Below, one piece after another: positions 23,178 to 34,044 of a stretch of 64,000 nt of DNA. Source of the DNA: Asterella californica (Eukaryota > Streptophyta > Marchantiopsida > Marchantiales > Aytoniaceae); assembly GCA_036924285.1 (NCBI GenBank), contig JAYKYS010000014.1:6200001-6264000 (forward strand). Reading direction: 5' to 3'. The notes below the pieces were generated by a model, which saw only the letters and a list, made by a program, of their open reading frames with translations, was not told the origin of the DNA and did not search any database. The position numbers were made by a program, and so were the translations under genes. Position 1 is the first letter of the stretch. Each line of letters opens with the position of its first letter.

Positions 23178-25586
23178 ATGAGTGGGGATGGGAAAGGTGA
23201 TGGAGATGGAGCTAGTGGTTCAAGTGGGTTACCGAAGGTGCAGTTGGATCCGGCGACTGCATCGATGTTCCAAGCTTTCACTATGTTCTTACGACAGCAA
23301 CAGTCTGATGAGCGGAAGGAAGCTTTGGCAACGAAGGCGCTACAAGCGGTGGTCAGCAGGATTGACCAGTTTGATGGAAGAGATGTCTCAAGGTATCTGA
23401 GACATTATGTGAAGGAGATGGAGCTGAACCGGGTCTCAGAAGATGAGATGATTGAGACGTTTGAGTTGGCAGCAGCTCCAGAGATTAGGGATCATGTTAA
23501 AATGCTAACGAAGCATTTTAACAAGGATTGGGAGACTTTTGCTCGTGCCTTGATGGATGAGTACTTCTTGGAGGACTCTGATCGAGTCACCAAGAAGTCA
23601 TTCTTGGAGTGGGTTGAGCAACCAAGGAAGGGTTTACAAGCTACTGAGTTGCTCAGAGAGTTTGAGAAGCAGTTTTCACGGCTGACCAGGATGGAGAAGT
23701 TGACGTTGCAGTCCAACAAGACAGAGCTATTTCTTCGGGCTGCAGATGAGAAGTTGCAGGAGAAGCTAGAGATACTTCTGGAAGACCGGGAGGAGGACGA
23801 TGGATTGACTAGCAGCTGGAAGAAGGTTGAAGAAGCTGTTGGTCTGCTCACCAAGAGGGAGCGGAGGCGAGAGAAGGTTCCTGTTAGGAGACTGACACCA
23901 GCACCAACTGCTGTAACACCTGTTCCTGTAGTTCGACCAGTTGTTCCTGTTGCTAGACAGGTAGTGCCGGTTGCTCCTGCTGTTCCAGTTGTTCAGACAC
24001 CGATAGTATCTCCGAAGAAGGACTCAAGTCTTGAGGAGATCATGCGTGGGATGCGAGACTTGCAGATCAAGCTCACCAGATTGGAGGAGCAAGGATCTAC
24101 AAGCGGAGCGAAACCTGTTGAGAAGCAAGGCTGGATCCAGCGGTGTATCTGGTGCGATGGTACCGATCATCCGCGCAGAGATTGCAAGGAGTTCAGTGAT
24201 ACCTTGCAGCAAGGGGTGATCTTCTGGAAGGATGGGAAGGTAGCGTTGAGAGATACTGGTGCACTTCTTCAGACCAACTTTGGTAGAGGAGGGATGAAGA
24301 AGTTGGTTGAGGACCACCTATCAGCACAAGCAGTCGCCATCGTGGAAGCTGGAACTTATGGCACAAGGGTAGAGGATCAGGCTGAGAGGAGTTTCAACGA
24401 GCAAGTTGAGCCAAGTGAGTTGTGGTCATCTGCCATCTCCATGAAACAGAAAGGGAAGATGGCACGTGAGACGTTGCAGAGGACAGCTGCAACGATCAGA
24501 AGGGATACTGGATGGGAGGATCCGATAGAAGCTCTATCGGTGCATGCGTACATCGCCAAGAACCAACACGAAGCGTTGTTGGAAGAGAAGAGAAGGCGAG
24601 ATTCAGAGGATTCAGGAGAAGGGACTTCTTCAAAGAGACAGACTCGAGGGGAGAAGATTCGCCAAGAGCTTCGGGATGCAGGAGCTCAAGACCTACCGAT
24701 GGACGATGCTCCTTCTCCATCGAAGGAAAAATCTCAGAAGGAGAAGGGTAAGCCGGCTGCGTACAAGCTACAGTCGGATATCGAGGCTTCAACAAACTTG
24801 AAGGGAGTCTTGGAAGATCGCATTCTGAATGCGAAGGTGGAGTTTACTTTGAGAGAAGTGTTAGGCATCGCCAAGCGTGAGTTTCATGATGTCATCATCG
24901 ATGTCATCAAACGGAAACGACAAATTACGGGTGAGACTGGTTTATCACATGCTTTGGATACTAGGATGTCAGTGGATGAGGAGAGAGAGCTTGCAAGGTG
25001 CAGTGTCTATTCTCCAGAGGAAGAAAGAGATCGAAGGCGCAGGGTGCATTTCGAGGATGAAGAGGAGGATGGGAAGCGGAGCTCAAGTCACTACAGCCAC
25101 AGTCACTGGGCTCGAGCTACGACGGAGACGTTGGTGAGGATCGAGGACTTGGATGAGCCGGTGGTTGCTCTGATCGATCATGGATCAGAAATCAACATCA
25201 TGTCGAAGGAGCTGTACAAGAGGAAGAAGTGGCCGATCGACACAGAGCATGGATGGGTCATAAGAGCAGCCAACAACACGAGAGGAGACTTGTATGGAGC
25301 TTGTCCAGACATCAGAGTGCGCGTAGGTGATGTTGCTATTGAGCAAAACTTCTTTGTTCAGGAAGCAACATCATACCCACTCATTCTGGGTCAACCTTTC
25401 ATCATAGCAACCCGGATGGAGACAAAGGTACTGGACGACGGATCTGCGTATGCTAGGATCCGAAGTCAAGATGGGAAGAGAGCGGTACAGTTCCTGACTG
25501 TACCGTCCAACCACGAGCGCAACCGAGATCGTTTGAGGGAGAAGCCGCTTCCAAGGGTGAGTGAAGAGTTCAAGGATTTTCGTTGA
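23178..25586 (+). CDS. Element B gag-protease polyprotein
   Basis: Intact 802-residue frame. The ATG at 23178 is the first good start after the primer site. The N-terminus is Gly/Asp-rich, followed by capsid-like helices at about residues 25-230 and a Pro/Val-rich linker at about 235-280. A CCHC zinc knuckle (C-x2-C-x4-H-x4-C) lies at residues 323-336. A charged region precedes the retropepsin-like protease, whose active site D-H-G-S starts at residue 667 in place of the usual D-T/S-G. Gag packages element RNA and the protease cleaves the polyprotein. The frame ends at TGA 25584-25586, overlapping pol by about 20 bases in the -1 frame. Family A carries the same layout in broken form. Confidence 0.93.
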   Translation: MSGDGKGDGDGASGSSGLPKVQLDPATASMFQAFTMFLRQQQSDERKEALATKALQAVVSRIDQFDGRDVSRYLRHYVKEMELNRVSEDEMIETFELAAAPEIRDHVKMLTKHFNKDWETFARALMDEYFLEDSDRVTKKSFLEWVEQPRKGLQATELLREFEKQFSRLTRMEKLTLQSNKTELFLRAADEKLQEKLEILLEDREEDDGLTSSWKKVEEAVGLLTKRERRREKVPVRRLTPAPTAVTPVPVVRPVVPVARQVVPVAPAVPVVQTPIVSPKKDSSLEEIMRGMRDLQIKLTRLEEQGSTSGAKPVEKQGWIQRCIWCDGTDHPRRDCKEFSDTLQQGVIFWKDGKVALRDTGALLQTNFGRGGMKKLVEDHLSAQAVAIVEAGTYGTRVEDQAERSFNEQVEPSELWSSAISMKQKGKMARETLQRTAATIRRDTGWEDPIEALSVHAYIAKNQHEALLEEKRRRDSEDSGEGTSSKRQTRGEKIRQELRDAGAQDLPMDDAPSPSKEKSQKEKGKPAAYKLQSDIEASTNLKGVLEDRILNAKVEFTLREVLGIAKREFHDVIIDVIKRKRQITGETGLSHALDTRMSVDEERELARCSVYSPEEERDRRRRVHFEDEEEDGKRSSSHYSHSHWARATTETLVRIEDLDEPVVALIDHGSEINIMSKELYKRKKWPIDTEHGWVIRAANNTRGDLYGACPDIRVRVGDVAIEQNFFVQEATSYPLILGQPFIIATRMETKVLDDGSAYARIRSQDGKRAVQFLTVPSNHERNRDRLREKPLPRVSEEFKDFR

Positions 25587-28500
25587 GTACCACTATAGAG
25601 CGGGATTGTGGTGGTGCGCAAGAGAAGGTACTCTCGCTTGATGGAGATAGTGCCTTTTGTACAGGGTTTATTGGATTTTCAGAGTGTGGGATTGCTGTCT
25701 ACAAGAAGATAGAAGAGCTGAGAAGAAAAGAACAAAAACATTTGCGTGGTGTTGAGTTGATGTTGAAAGAGTTGGGTGAGCTAGAAAGGGATGAATGGAT
25801 TTCTGGTGTTTATGAAGAGGATGGGTTGGAAGATCCCTTGCGAGAGATCATGTCTATTGGATGGGAGGATATGGATAAGGTCGTGCAGATTCATTCAAGG
25901 GAGGTCTATTCGGTGATCGAATCATTCCGTGCACCGGAGGTTCGAGTTGAGACAAGGTACAAGACAGTGGATAGGAAGGTAAAGCCAGTTGCTGGTCCTT
26001 TGCCGGAAGACACCAACCAACAGATGGATCGAGCTTCAAAGGAGAAGAGTTTGAGAGATCCTGTAATGATAGGACACAAGTTCACGGAGAAGACCCTTGA
26101 AGAGCTGAAGATTGGATCTGATGAGTCTCTTCTACCAGAAGAGAGGATGTGCTTCAAGGAGATGCTTTCAAGACATGGGAAAGCATTTGCTTTTGAGCCA
26201 CATGAGATTGGGTGTGTAGATCCGTACGTTGTTACCCCGATGGTTATCTTCACGGTACCGCATGTGCCATGGAACCTGAGACCAATTCCAGTACCGCGGG
26301 CTCACTTGCCCAAACTAGTGGAGTTGCTGAAGGAGAAGATGCGGATGAAGATCTTGGAGCCGTCGTTTGCACCATATTCAAGCAGATGGTTTACAGTACC
26401 AAAGAAGAATGGGTCGCTGCGGTTCATCCAAGACATGCAGCCAGTGAACGCAGTAACAATCAGAAATGCTGGGGTGGGACCGATTGTGGATGAGTTTGCA
26501 GAAGCGTTTGCAGGAAGAGCGATTTACTCAATGGGAGATCTTTACTCGGGGTATGATCAGTTTCAACTAGCGGAGGAGAGCAGAAGCTTCACGACAATGA
26601 GGACACCTTTGGGGTTGGTTAGGATGTGTACCTTACCGCAGGGAGCTACCAACTCGGTAGCACACATGATGAACGGGATGAATCGAGTTCTAAAGGACTT
26701 CATCCCTGAAAAGACGATGCCGTTCTTGGATGACATCCCCATCAAAGGATGTGTGGAAGATGAGAAGGATGAAGCATTAGATCAGAGGGGGTGTCGGCGA
26801 TACGTCACTGATCACATCGCAGACTGTGAGAAGATCTTATCTCGACTTGAGGAAGTTCATCTTACGCTATCAGGTGCGAAGTCTACGTTTGGAGTTAGAG
26901 AGGTTTTGATCGTTGGTCATTTGTGTGGATCGTTTGGTCGGAAGCCAGATCCGAACAAGGTGGATGCGATTGGAAGGATGAAGGAGGTTTGCAACTCGCT
27001 AACAGAAGTAAGAAGATTTTTGGGTGCTTGTGTATTCTACCACATTTGGATTCCTCATTATGCGCATGTGGCGGATCCGTTGTATGGATTGTTGCGTAAG
27101 GGTCATAAATTTAGATGGGAGGAAGAGCATACTGATGCGGTAAGGAAGCTGAAGTCTTTACTATCATCTCCTCCAGTTCTGGGAAGGATTGATTACAAGG
27201 GTGCTAGGCCGGTGGTTCTTACTGTGGATACAAGTCCAGTTGCAATTGGATGGGCAGTCGGACAGGATGATGAGGATGGAGACAGGTTTGCGGTTAGGTT
27301 CGGAGCGAAGGTGTTAAGTGCTCGACAACGTGCTTACCCGCAAGTGAAGAGAGAATTGTGGGGTATTGTATCAGCTATGAAAACTGAGAAAGAGTATTTG
27401 ATTGGAGCAGTAGTGGTGGTTGAAACTGATTGCTTGCCGTTGTTAGGAATGATCATGAATTGTTCAACTCCTGATATTGCGATGTTACGATGGATCGCAT
27501 ATATCAAGTCGTTGAACCCGGAGTTTAGACATATTGCAGGGAAGGATAATCTGATGGCGGATATGTTATCTCGGGCTCGATATGATGGGGAAGATGAGAT
27601 GGTAGAAGACATTGACGACGTGGGTACAGAGTTCTATTCGATTGCACAGACAGGAAGGGAAGAAGAGTTGTTTGTTGAAGGGTTGTATGATGGTGATTTG
27701 CTTGATATCGGGAGGTACCTTAGTACGATGGTTAAGCAGACAGGTTGGACGGATGAGAGGTTTCGGAGAGTTCGAAGGAAGGCCTACAACTTCATGTTGC
27801 AGGATGGGTTTCTTTGGAAGCGACCGAAGCAGAAAGGTGGGGTACCGCTACGGGTGATTTGCAACAAGGAAGATCAGCAAAAGTTGCTCAAGGCATTCCA
27901 TGAGAGTCTTTGGGCTGGACATCGGGGGATTTGGGCCACTTTTACAAAGATGAAAGAGCGGTATTGGTGGAAAAACATGTACAGGGATGTTGTATCTTTT
28001 GTGGAGTCTTGTTTGACATGTCAGATGTATTCGAACATCCGACATCGTGACGGATTACACCCGACTTATCCGTTGGCAATCCACTTCAAGTGGGTGGTAG
28101 ACTTGGTGATTATGCCGGTTGGGTTGTGGCAGATGAGATACTTGGTACTTGCTAGAGAAGATCTTTCAAATCAAGTCGAGGGTAGGGCGCTTCGGACGAA
28201 GACAACTGAAGGGGTATGTAGATTTCTCTTGGAAGAGGTTGTTTGTCGGTATGGATGTGTGGGAAAGATCACTGCAGATCGGGGAGAGCTAGATGCACAT
28301 GAGGCTCGTGAATTCTTTGCAAGGTGTGGGGTGAGGTTGTCACTGACAACTGCTTACAACCCCGAAGGGAATGCCAAGAGTGAACGTGGTCATCCACCCA
28401 TTGTGAAGGCTTTGGTGAAGGCTTGCAATGGAAGGGTGCGCGAGTGGCCTCGACTCTTACCATTTGCGTTATGGGCAGATAGAACGACGCACAGCTCGGT

Positions 28501-29053
28501 GACAGGTTACATGCCAGTGGAACTCATCACAGGTCAGAAGCCTATCATGCCGATTGAAGAACATGTTCTGACATGGAGTGTGTTACCTTGGGAGGACAAT
28601 TTGACTAGAGAAGAGCTTCTTGCTATTCGAATTAGGCAGTTAGAGAGAAGACCAGAGGATATCCAAACTGCTTTGGATAGGCTGCGAGAAGCACGATTGA
28701 AGAACAAGATCAGATTTGATCAACGACATCGTTTGAGACCCAGGGAAATCAAAGAAGGTGATTGGGTGTTAGTCTATGACAACAGTCTAGACAACCAGCA
28801 TAGTGCACTCCGGAAGTTTTCCAGAAGATGGTTTGGTCCGTATGTGGTGAAGAAGGTTCATGACAACGCAACTTACGCCCTGCAAGAGTTGGATGGGACG
28901 AGCTTGAAGGTACCAGTGGCAGGTAAGCGTGTCAAGATTTTCAAAAAGAGAGATGAGGAGATCGATCTAGCAGATATCTTGACGGAGTTTCAGTTTGAGG
29001 ATGAGGATTATGCAGAAGATCTTGAAGGTGAGGTTGGTTACGATGGGAAGTAG
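25565..29053 (+). CDS. Element B pol polyprotein (RT, RNase H, integrase)
   Basis: Open for about 1160 codons, with no stop from 25565 to 29053. No ATG sits at the start, and the frame is -1 relative to gag, so expression probably needs -1 slippage near the GATTTTCG stretch (25574-25582) before the gag stop. Reverse transcriptase holds the S-G-Y-D motif and an F-L-D-D catalytic box at about 26723-26734. RNase H begins near 27220 with a T-V-D-T-S motif. Integrase has an HHCC finger (about 27895-28025), a D-D-E core (D in the VVDLV motif, D in TADRGE, E in KSERGH), and a GPY/F-type C-terminal region near 28830-28960. There is no chromodomain. From memory the pol resembles non-chromovirus gypsy elements common in fungi and early land plants. 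Confidence 0.93.
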   Translation, partial: RVQGFSLSTTIERDCGGAQEKVLSLDGDSAFCTGFIGFSECGIAVYKKIEELRRKEQKHLRGVELMLKELGELERDEWISGVYEEDGLEDPLREIMSIGWEDMDKVVQIHSREVYSVIESFRAPEVRVETRYKTVDRKVKPVAGPLPEDTNQQMDRASKEKSLRDPVMIGHKFTEKTLEELKIGSDESLLPEERMCFKEMLSRHGKAFAFEPHEIGCVDPYVVTPMVIFTVPHVPWNLRPIPVPRAHLPKLVELLKEKMRMKILEPSFAPYSSRWFTVPKKNGSLRFIQDMQPVNAVTIRNAGVGPIVDEFAEAFAGRAIYSMGDLYSGYDQFQLAEESRSFTTMRTPLGLVRMCTLPQGATNSVAHMMNGMNRVLKDFIPEKTMPFLDDIPIKGCVEDEKDEALDQRGCRRYVTDHIADCEKILSRLEEVHLTLSGAKSTFGVREVLIVGHLCGSFGRKPDPNKVDAIGRMKEVCNSLTEVRRFLGACVFYHIWIPHYAHVADPLYGLLRKGHKFRWEEEHTDAVRKLKSLLSSPPVLGRIDYKGARPVVLTVDTSPVAIGWAVGQDDEDGDRFAVRFGAKVLSARQRAYPQVKRELWGIVSAMKTEKEYLIGAVVVVETDCLPLLGMIMNCSTPDIAMLRWIAYIKSLNPEFRHIAGKDNLMADMLSRARYDGEDEMVEDIDDVGTEFYSIAQTGREEELFVEGLYDGDLLDIGRYLSTMVKQTGWTDERFRRVRRKAYNFMLQDGFLWKRPKQKGGVPLRVICNKEDQQKLLKAFHESLWAGHRGIWATFTKMKERYWWKNMYRDVVSFVESCLTCQMYSNIRHRDGLHPTYPLAIHFKWVVDLVIMPVGLWQMRYLVLAREDLSNQVEGRALRTKTTEGVCRFLLEEVVCRYGCVGKITADRGELDAHEAREFFARCGVRLSLTTAYNPEGNAKSERGHPPIVKALVKACNGRVREWPRLLPFALWADRTTHSSVTGYMPVELITGQKPIMPIEEHVLTWSVLPWEDNLTREELLAIRIRQLERRPEDIQTALDRLREARLKNKIRFDQRHRLRPREIKEGDWVLVYDNSLDNQHSALRKFSRRWFGPYVVKKVHDNATYALQELDGTSLKVPVAGKRVKIFKKRDEEIDLADILTEFQFEDEDYAEDLEGEVGYDGK

Positions 29054-29116
29054 GACGATAAGCCGGTCCACTCCTTGGTTGATATCTCTGGTGCATACCG
29101 GAGGATGCACAGGTTT

Positions 29117-29128
29117 AGAGGGGGTGGA
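29117..29128 (+). other. Polypurine tract of element B
   Basis: AGAGGGGGTGGA directly before the 3' LTR start TGTCGTGT. It is identical to the tract of family A. Confidence 0.88.
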
Positions 29129-31155
29129 TGTCGTGTCGTGGACCGGCTCCTACTTGAAATTCAAACTCCGATGCTTGTCGCTCCAAAGACACTCATGAGA
29201 AGACAAGCTAGGCCCCAGCTTACGGTTTTTGGCACAATCTCAGATCTCCATTTCTATCGCATAGATGGGTAGAGCTCCTTGTCAGCTTTCCAAAGGCACT
29301 TTGTCTACTTCGTTTGGACGCCTAGTGGAGAAGTTACAGGACTCGAAAGATGGAGAAAATAAGCTAGGCCCCAGCTTACGGGTTTTTGGCACCACTTCGG
29401 ATCTTCGTTCTTATCGCACCAGTGGATAGAGCTCCTTGTCAGCATTCCATAGGCACTTTGTCTACTTCGTTTGGACGCCTAGTGGAGAAGTTACAGGACT
29501 CGAAAGATGGAGAAAATAAGCTAGGCCCCAGCTTACGGGTTTTTGGCACCACTTCGGATCTTCGTTCTTATCGCACCAGTGGATAGAGCTCCTTGTCAGC
29601 ATTCCATAGGCACTTTGTCTACTTCGTTTGGACGCCTAATGGAGAAGTTACAAGACTCGAAAGATGGAGAAAATAAGCTAGGCCCCAGCTTACGAGCTTT
29701 TAGAGCAACTTCGGATCTTTACTTTTATCGCATAGATGTATAGAGCTCGTTGTCAGCTTTCCATGGGCATCTTGTTTATTTCGTTTGGACATCCAGAGAA
29801 GAAGTTATGCGATTCGGAAAAAGGTAAAATCAAGCTAGGCCCCTAGTTACTTGCTGACTGGGTATTTAGGGCTTCAGGCGTTATATCAAACACGCAAGGG
29901 GCCTGCTTCTTATTATTGAGGGTTGAACTTCGTACGTACAGACTGTAACAAGGGGGCTGCTTAAGGGGCTTGCTTATTCCTGCGACCTATCGGTGGACGT
30001 TTTGGAGAATTGGGAAGTCCAATACACGCGCGCAAGGTGTCATCGGGTTCAGATTTGTGCGGGCTACGCACAGGTTAAGACGGTTCTTGAAGAGACGGAT
30101 CGGGGGTTGTGTTCTGGGGGAAATTGAGACGCAGGGAGCAGAATTGGGGTTTTCAGTTACCTGTGAAGGAGAGTTGGACCGTTCGGGCCGTTCCGGAGTC
30201 CAAACTTGTTGTCCTTGGATCCATCGGGATCAGAACAACGAGTTCTTCAGGAAATTGAAGACGATACAAAGTTTTATCGGACGGTTTGAGAGTTGTGAGA
30301 GAAATTGGCTCGCAGGGAAGCGCTTGCGTCAGGTTTTCATCGCCTGCGACCTGAGATTGGATTGTTCTTCGCGATCGGTGAGCCAAGCTCTTCGTTCTTG
30401 GTGCCTACGCGATCAGGGAGTCCTCATGTACGCATAGGAGAAGACTGTAAGTAGCCAGATCTACCTACCAGCGAAGACGGATATCAGTTTAGACGATCTG
30501 TTTGTGCGGTGTGAGCGGTTTTAAGCCGCAGGGAGGAGTTTTTGAAGGTTCGGTCACCTGCGACCGAAGATCGACGATATCTCGACTATCGGGAGTCGGA
30601 TCTGAAGGTTTCTTGGGCCAACGGAGTCAGGGAAGGAGACCCTATCAACATTTAAAGATCGTTTGGCGAAAGGAGAAAGTTCCCAGATAGGTCTTTTTCG
30701 GTTCCTTCGCTACAGGTTTCGTCCTTTTGAGTTCGTTAAGGACTTAGTTGGTTGTGTATGGCTTGTGGTAGCTAGCTTTAGCCAAGAGCTAGTGTGTGGA
30801 TGTGGTTTGGACTTGGGTTTGGATCGCATGATACTGTTGTGGCTCTAGTTGTTAGCAAAGAGAAGTTCCTCTTGCTTTGAGCTACGTTTTGGCGATTTCA
30901 GACTAGGGTTACGTTTCAGGGGTTTGTTTTAGGGCTTCTGAAGTAGGTTACAGACCGCTCTGGTCTTTTCCTCAGTTTTGTGCTGTTTGGAGAAAGAATC
31001 GACAGTGTACATACTTTCAGAGTGGTATATATCGCAGCATTCCTTTTCGTGGTTGTTCTTCTCTGTCTTGTCTCTGTTTGGCACACAGCATCTCCACAGC
31101 CAGGAACCTCGCGTTTTCCTGGACATCCTTCACGCACAAAATATCCGACACGATA
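29129..31155 (+). repeat. 3' LTR of element B
   Basis: 2027 bp. It has four 156/157-bp units (starts at 29207, 29363, 29520 and 29677, ending at 29833) against five in the 5' LTR, and lacks the 151 bp at 22247-22397. Only a handful of substitutions separate it from the 5' LTR (for example at 29987, 30172 and 30345), pointing to recent insertion. Confidence 0.93.
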
Positions 31156-31159
31156 ACGC
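31156..31159. other. Target-site duplication of element B (right), ACGC
   Basis: Matches 20763-20766. Removing one copy and the element rejoins the L2 sequence as GAAGACGCTTTGG. Confidence 0.8.
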
Positions 31160-32060
31160 TTTGGAAGATCTGAACATCTTCGGAAGCGTGACTGTCTTCG
31201 GAAGACAACTGTGTGCAATTCGTATCGAGAGTGGATTGGATTTGCTTTTGTGTTGAGAGAAGCTTGGTACGAATCTTGAGTGACTTGGTGAGTTTTTTAT
31301 TGTTTCGAGAAGCTGAAAGTCGAGAACCAGGCCTGTGCCTCCCGATCTTCCGAGCTTCTCAAATCTACATCTTCATGGAAGACTAGAAGACTGGAAAGGC
31401 TGGCAGAATGAGCGAGAAAACGTGAGGGTCCGTTACGGGTCTCTTCTGTCCGACCCATAGCAGCCTATTCCTTCTTCTTCCCGAACTTAGAAGAGAGTTG
31501 TGAGAAGTCTTGCTGGCAGAATCTGGAGAGAATGGTCAAGGGTCATGTCTTCTCGTCATGCAGCAAGCTTCTTCTGAGTGCGTATGAGAGGTGAGAAGTC
31601 AGAAGAACAAAGTGTGAATGTCTTGTGTCTGTTGAGAGGTTAGATTGCGTGTAGAAAGCAGAAGACATATGAGACTAGTGAAGGGAAGTCTTCCGAGAAC
31701 GTTATTGAATCGGAAGTTGTCTCGGGAGTCTTCCCAGAGGCCACTGTCACCGTAGGAGCCCGCGACATCTTCTGAACTTGTTACACACTCTGCTTCTCGC
31801 AAATCTTATATATGCTGTTAGGAAGTAAGATGTAATGCCAGGTGGGTTGTCTTCTTAGGAATCCATGCAAGATCTTGCTTAGTTAAGATTGTTTAGATAT
31901 AGCTTGGAAGACGAGAGCTACTTAGGAAGCATTGTTAGAATCCCGGAAGACGGAGTAGCTGTCTTCTGGAAGACTAGATTGGTCTTCTGAAAGTGGAAGC
32001 TAGACTGTGAGAACCTGGAAAGGACTGAGCCTTCGGCTCACAATAAGTACGTGTGGCTTA
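31160..32060 (+). repeat. L2, right part: LTR-like region upstream of the E plus copy
   Basis: Continues L2 after element B. Rich in GAAGAC/GTCTTC and in GAAG/CTTC words, with a TATATAT stretch near 31807 that could be a promoter or polyA region. No reading frame is supported. The right border is uncertain because no clear primer-binding site or CA end is visible before the E start at about 32080. Confidence 0.45.
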
Positions 32061-32079
32061 GTGCAATAGAGATTTAAGT

Positions 32080-32752
32080 ATGTCGATGCATCCTCGAGGG
32101 TTGGTGTTACCGGCAGCAGAGTTGGCCGAGGCCAAGCCCTTCCTCAAGGAGTTGGGTCTCGACTTCTTCATGTGGGATTGGAACCTCGTCGACCAGGGAC
32201 TTCTGGAGGAGGTTTGGGCAGCGTTGCCTCCTCGCAATCGTGTACCTGTGAAAGCAGGAGTATCTCGAGGAAGACCATATTCCTAGACAACAGATTGGTG
32301 GCGGATGGCTTTCCACAGATCAGAAGCAGAGAACAAGGAGTACGAGTTAGAGAAGAAGATCCTACCGATGATCTCAGGGAAGTGGCATGTGCTTGGGAGC
32401 ACAACTTGTCTTTTTCGAAAAGACAGACAGAGAAGGAACGGATGGAAGATAGAAGCTTACCGGGAGCCGCAGAAGCGTCTTCTGGTGAAGCTGTTCCTGC
32501 ACCTTTTTCCTAAGAAGAAGGCGCAGAAGACGAGGTACCTAGGAGACCAGGACGTAGAGTTCTTAGAGGTTGTGTGAGAAGGATTGTCTGTGAATTGGGG
32601 TGCGTTCTTCCATGCATATGTGTAGGCGGAGCTAGTATACTTAGAGATCCCAACAGGAGGACACCTGACACATTCTTCTGTTACCTGTACGTGGTCAAGG
32701 GAGATCTGACGGAAGATCAGTTGGCAAGATATGGACCAACAGGGCAGCACGA
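32080..32752 (+). pseudogene. E-family coiled-coil ORF, plus copy, 5' part
   Basis: Begins ATGTCGATGCATCC and carries the WDWN motif. One frame holds most of the N-terminal region, including RNGWKIEAYREPQKRL and RYLGDQDVEFLE, but is broken by TAG at 32284-32286, TGA near 32575 and TAG near 32627. Against the minus copy these are TGG to TAG, TGG to TGA and CAG to TAG. The frame then shifts before the solo LTR. This copy keeps sequence that the minus copy has lost. Role unknown; the pattern suggests a gag-like protein of an LTR element. Confidence 0.6.
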
Positions 32753-34044
32753 TGTCGGAGTATGATCCGTCTACCTAGGAAAGCGCCGGGCTTCTGGCTG
32801 TGGTTGTTTACTCAAGAGGTTGGCTTTCAGGTAACAACAGGGCTATAAACGCTCACACAGGTGTGTAAGATCTTGTAATATACTCAGAAAGCGAAATTCA
32901 GGTATAACTGGCAGTAATAAGATCCGGCGGTGAACTTTGACACTCACGGAGAAGAAAACTATGAAGGTTTAGACTTCTAAACTTCCCCTACATGCAAATG
33001 AGGTACTACTGAACTCACACACGAAGTTTCAGCCTGAGATCAAATTCTGACACTGAGATGTTGACAGAAAAGTTCTGAGTAAGAAAGTTGCGGCAATTTC
33101 TGGTACCCAGCTGGCTATTTCAACCTAGAACAGAAGATTGGCTTGATCAAATTCAAATATTCTCACAGTATTTGAAGTCTACAGGGTGCTGAACATCCCT
33201 GTGAAGTTGGGACTCCTGAATGTACACAGAACTCCAGATCTCCTCCTCTGAAGTCGCTGCTCTAGATTAAGAGCTTTTCAGACCCCTCCAGCTTCAGCGG
33301 CCGCCCTGAATTACTCAGTCACTCAATCGATACTAAACTTTTTGGGAAATCGTGGCCCTACTGGCAGAGAACACAACCTCGAAGTTTTGAAGCAATTTCC
33401 TCAAATCTGCTGCAAGTGACACTGAAAACCCTAAATCCAACAAAAGTGATTCAATTCTGGCACAATTCAAACTTCAATTGGTCATAACTTTGTCTTTATT
33501 GACTCAAATCGATCAAAAATTTCACTGGAAGTGCTGGGCATGACGAGCTCTACCCTCCTGTGCACTCAGATTTCAAAGTCCACTCACCAAATGCTCGAAC
33601 TCTCCTTTAGACCCATGCTTCTAAATTTAGAGTTACACAAAAGACAAAAATGGACCAATGAGAGTTCATAGTTCCACTTGGCTGTCCTTTAGTGCCCCAA
33701 TCCACGTGGTAACTCAACTTCATTCAAAGGCTACCACGTCAGTCCCTAAAGTACTAGCGTAAATCTTAAACTTCACGCGAAGGCATGTAAAATAACACAT
33801 AACCCCAAAAGATAACTTAAATCAGCTAGAAAGCGTGCATGGGCGACACGCAAATACAACCCATGAGCTTAAGCCCTATCAACATGGTAATCAACCTACT
33901 AGGACTCAAAATAGTGTTAACACCGTATGCAAAGGTGTCAAACATATACATAAAGGACTAGAAGTAATATGAGCTAGCTTCTGGAACTATTAAACTTAAG
34001 CGTCGGAGTAGAAGTCAAGCATGTAGCCGTCAAGTAGCGCGACA
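32753..34044 (-). mobile_element. Solo LTR of family A inserted in the E plus copy
   Basis: A 1292-bp sequence aligning end to end with the 1280-bp A LTRs, with TGTC...GACA ends and no internal region. ACGA flanks both sides (32749-32752 and 34045-34048), a 4-bp duplication. It is visibly more diverged from the array LTRs than they are from each other, so it is an older insertion reduced by LTR-LTR recombination. E coding sequence resumes on the far side. Confidence 0.92.

Larger units (their letters stand above)
20767..31155 (+). mobile_element. Complete Ty3/gypsy element B, nearly intact
   Basis: 10.4-kb element: LTR, tRNA-Trp-like primer site, gag-protease frame, pol frame, polypurine tract, LTR, with ACGC duplications. 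The LTR ends form a near-perfect inverted repeat (TGTCGTGTCG and CGACACGATA). The two LTRs differ by one repeat unit, one 151-bp deletion and only a few substitutions. Both long frames are open, so this copy is recent and may be autonomous. Gag and pol are relatives of family A, but the LTRs are largely different. Confidence 0.95.
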
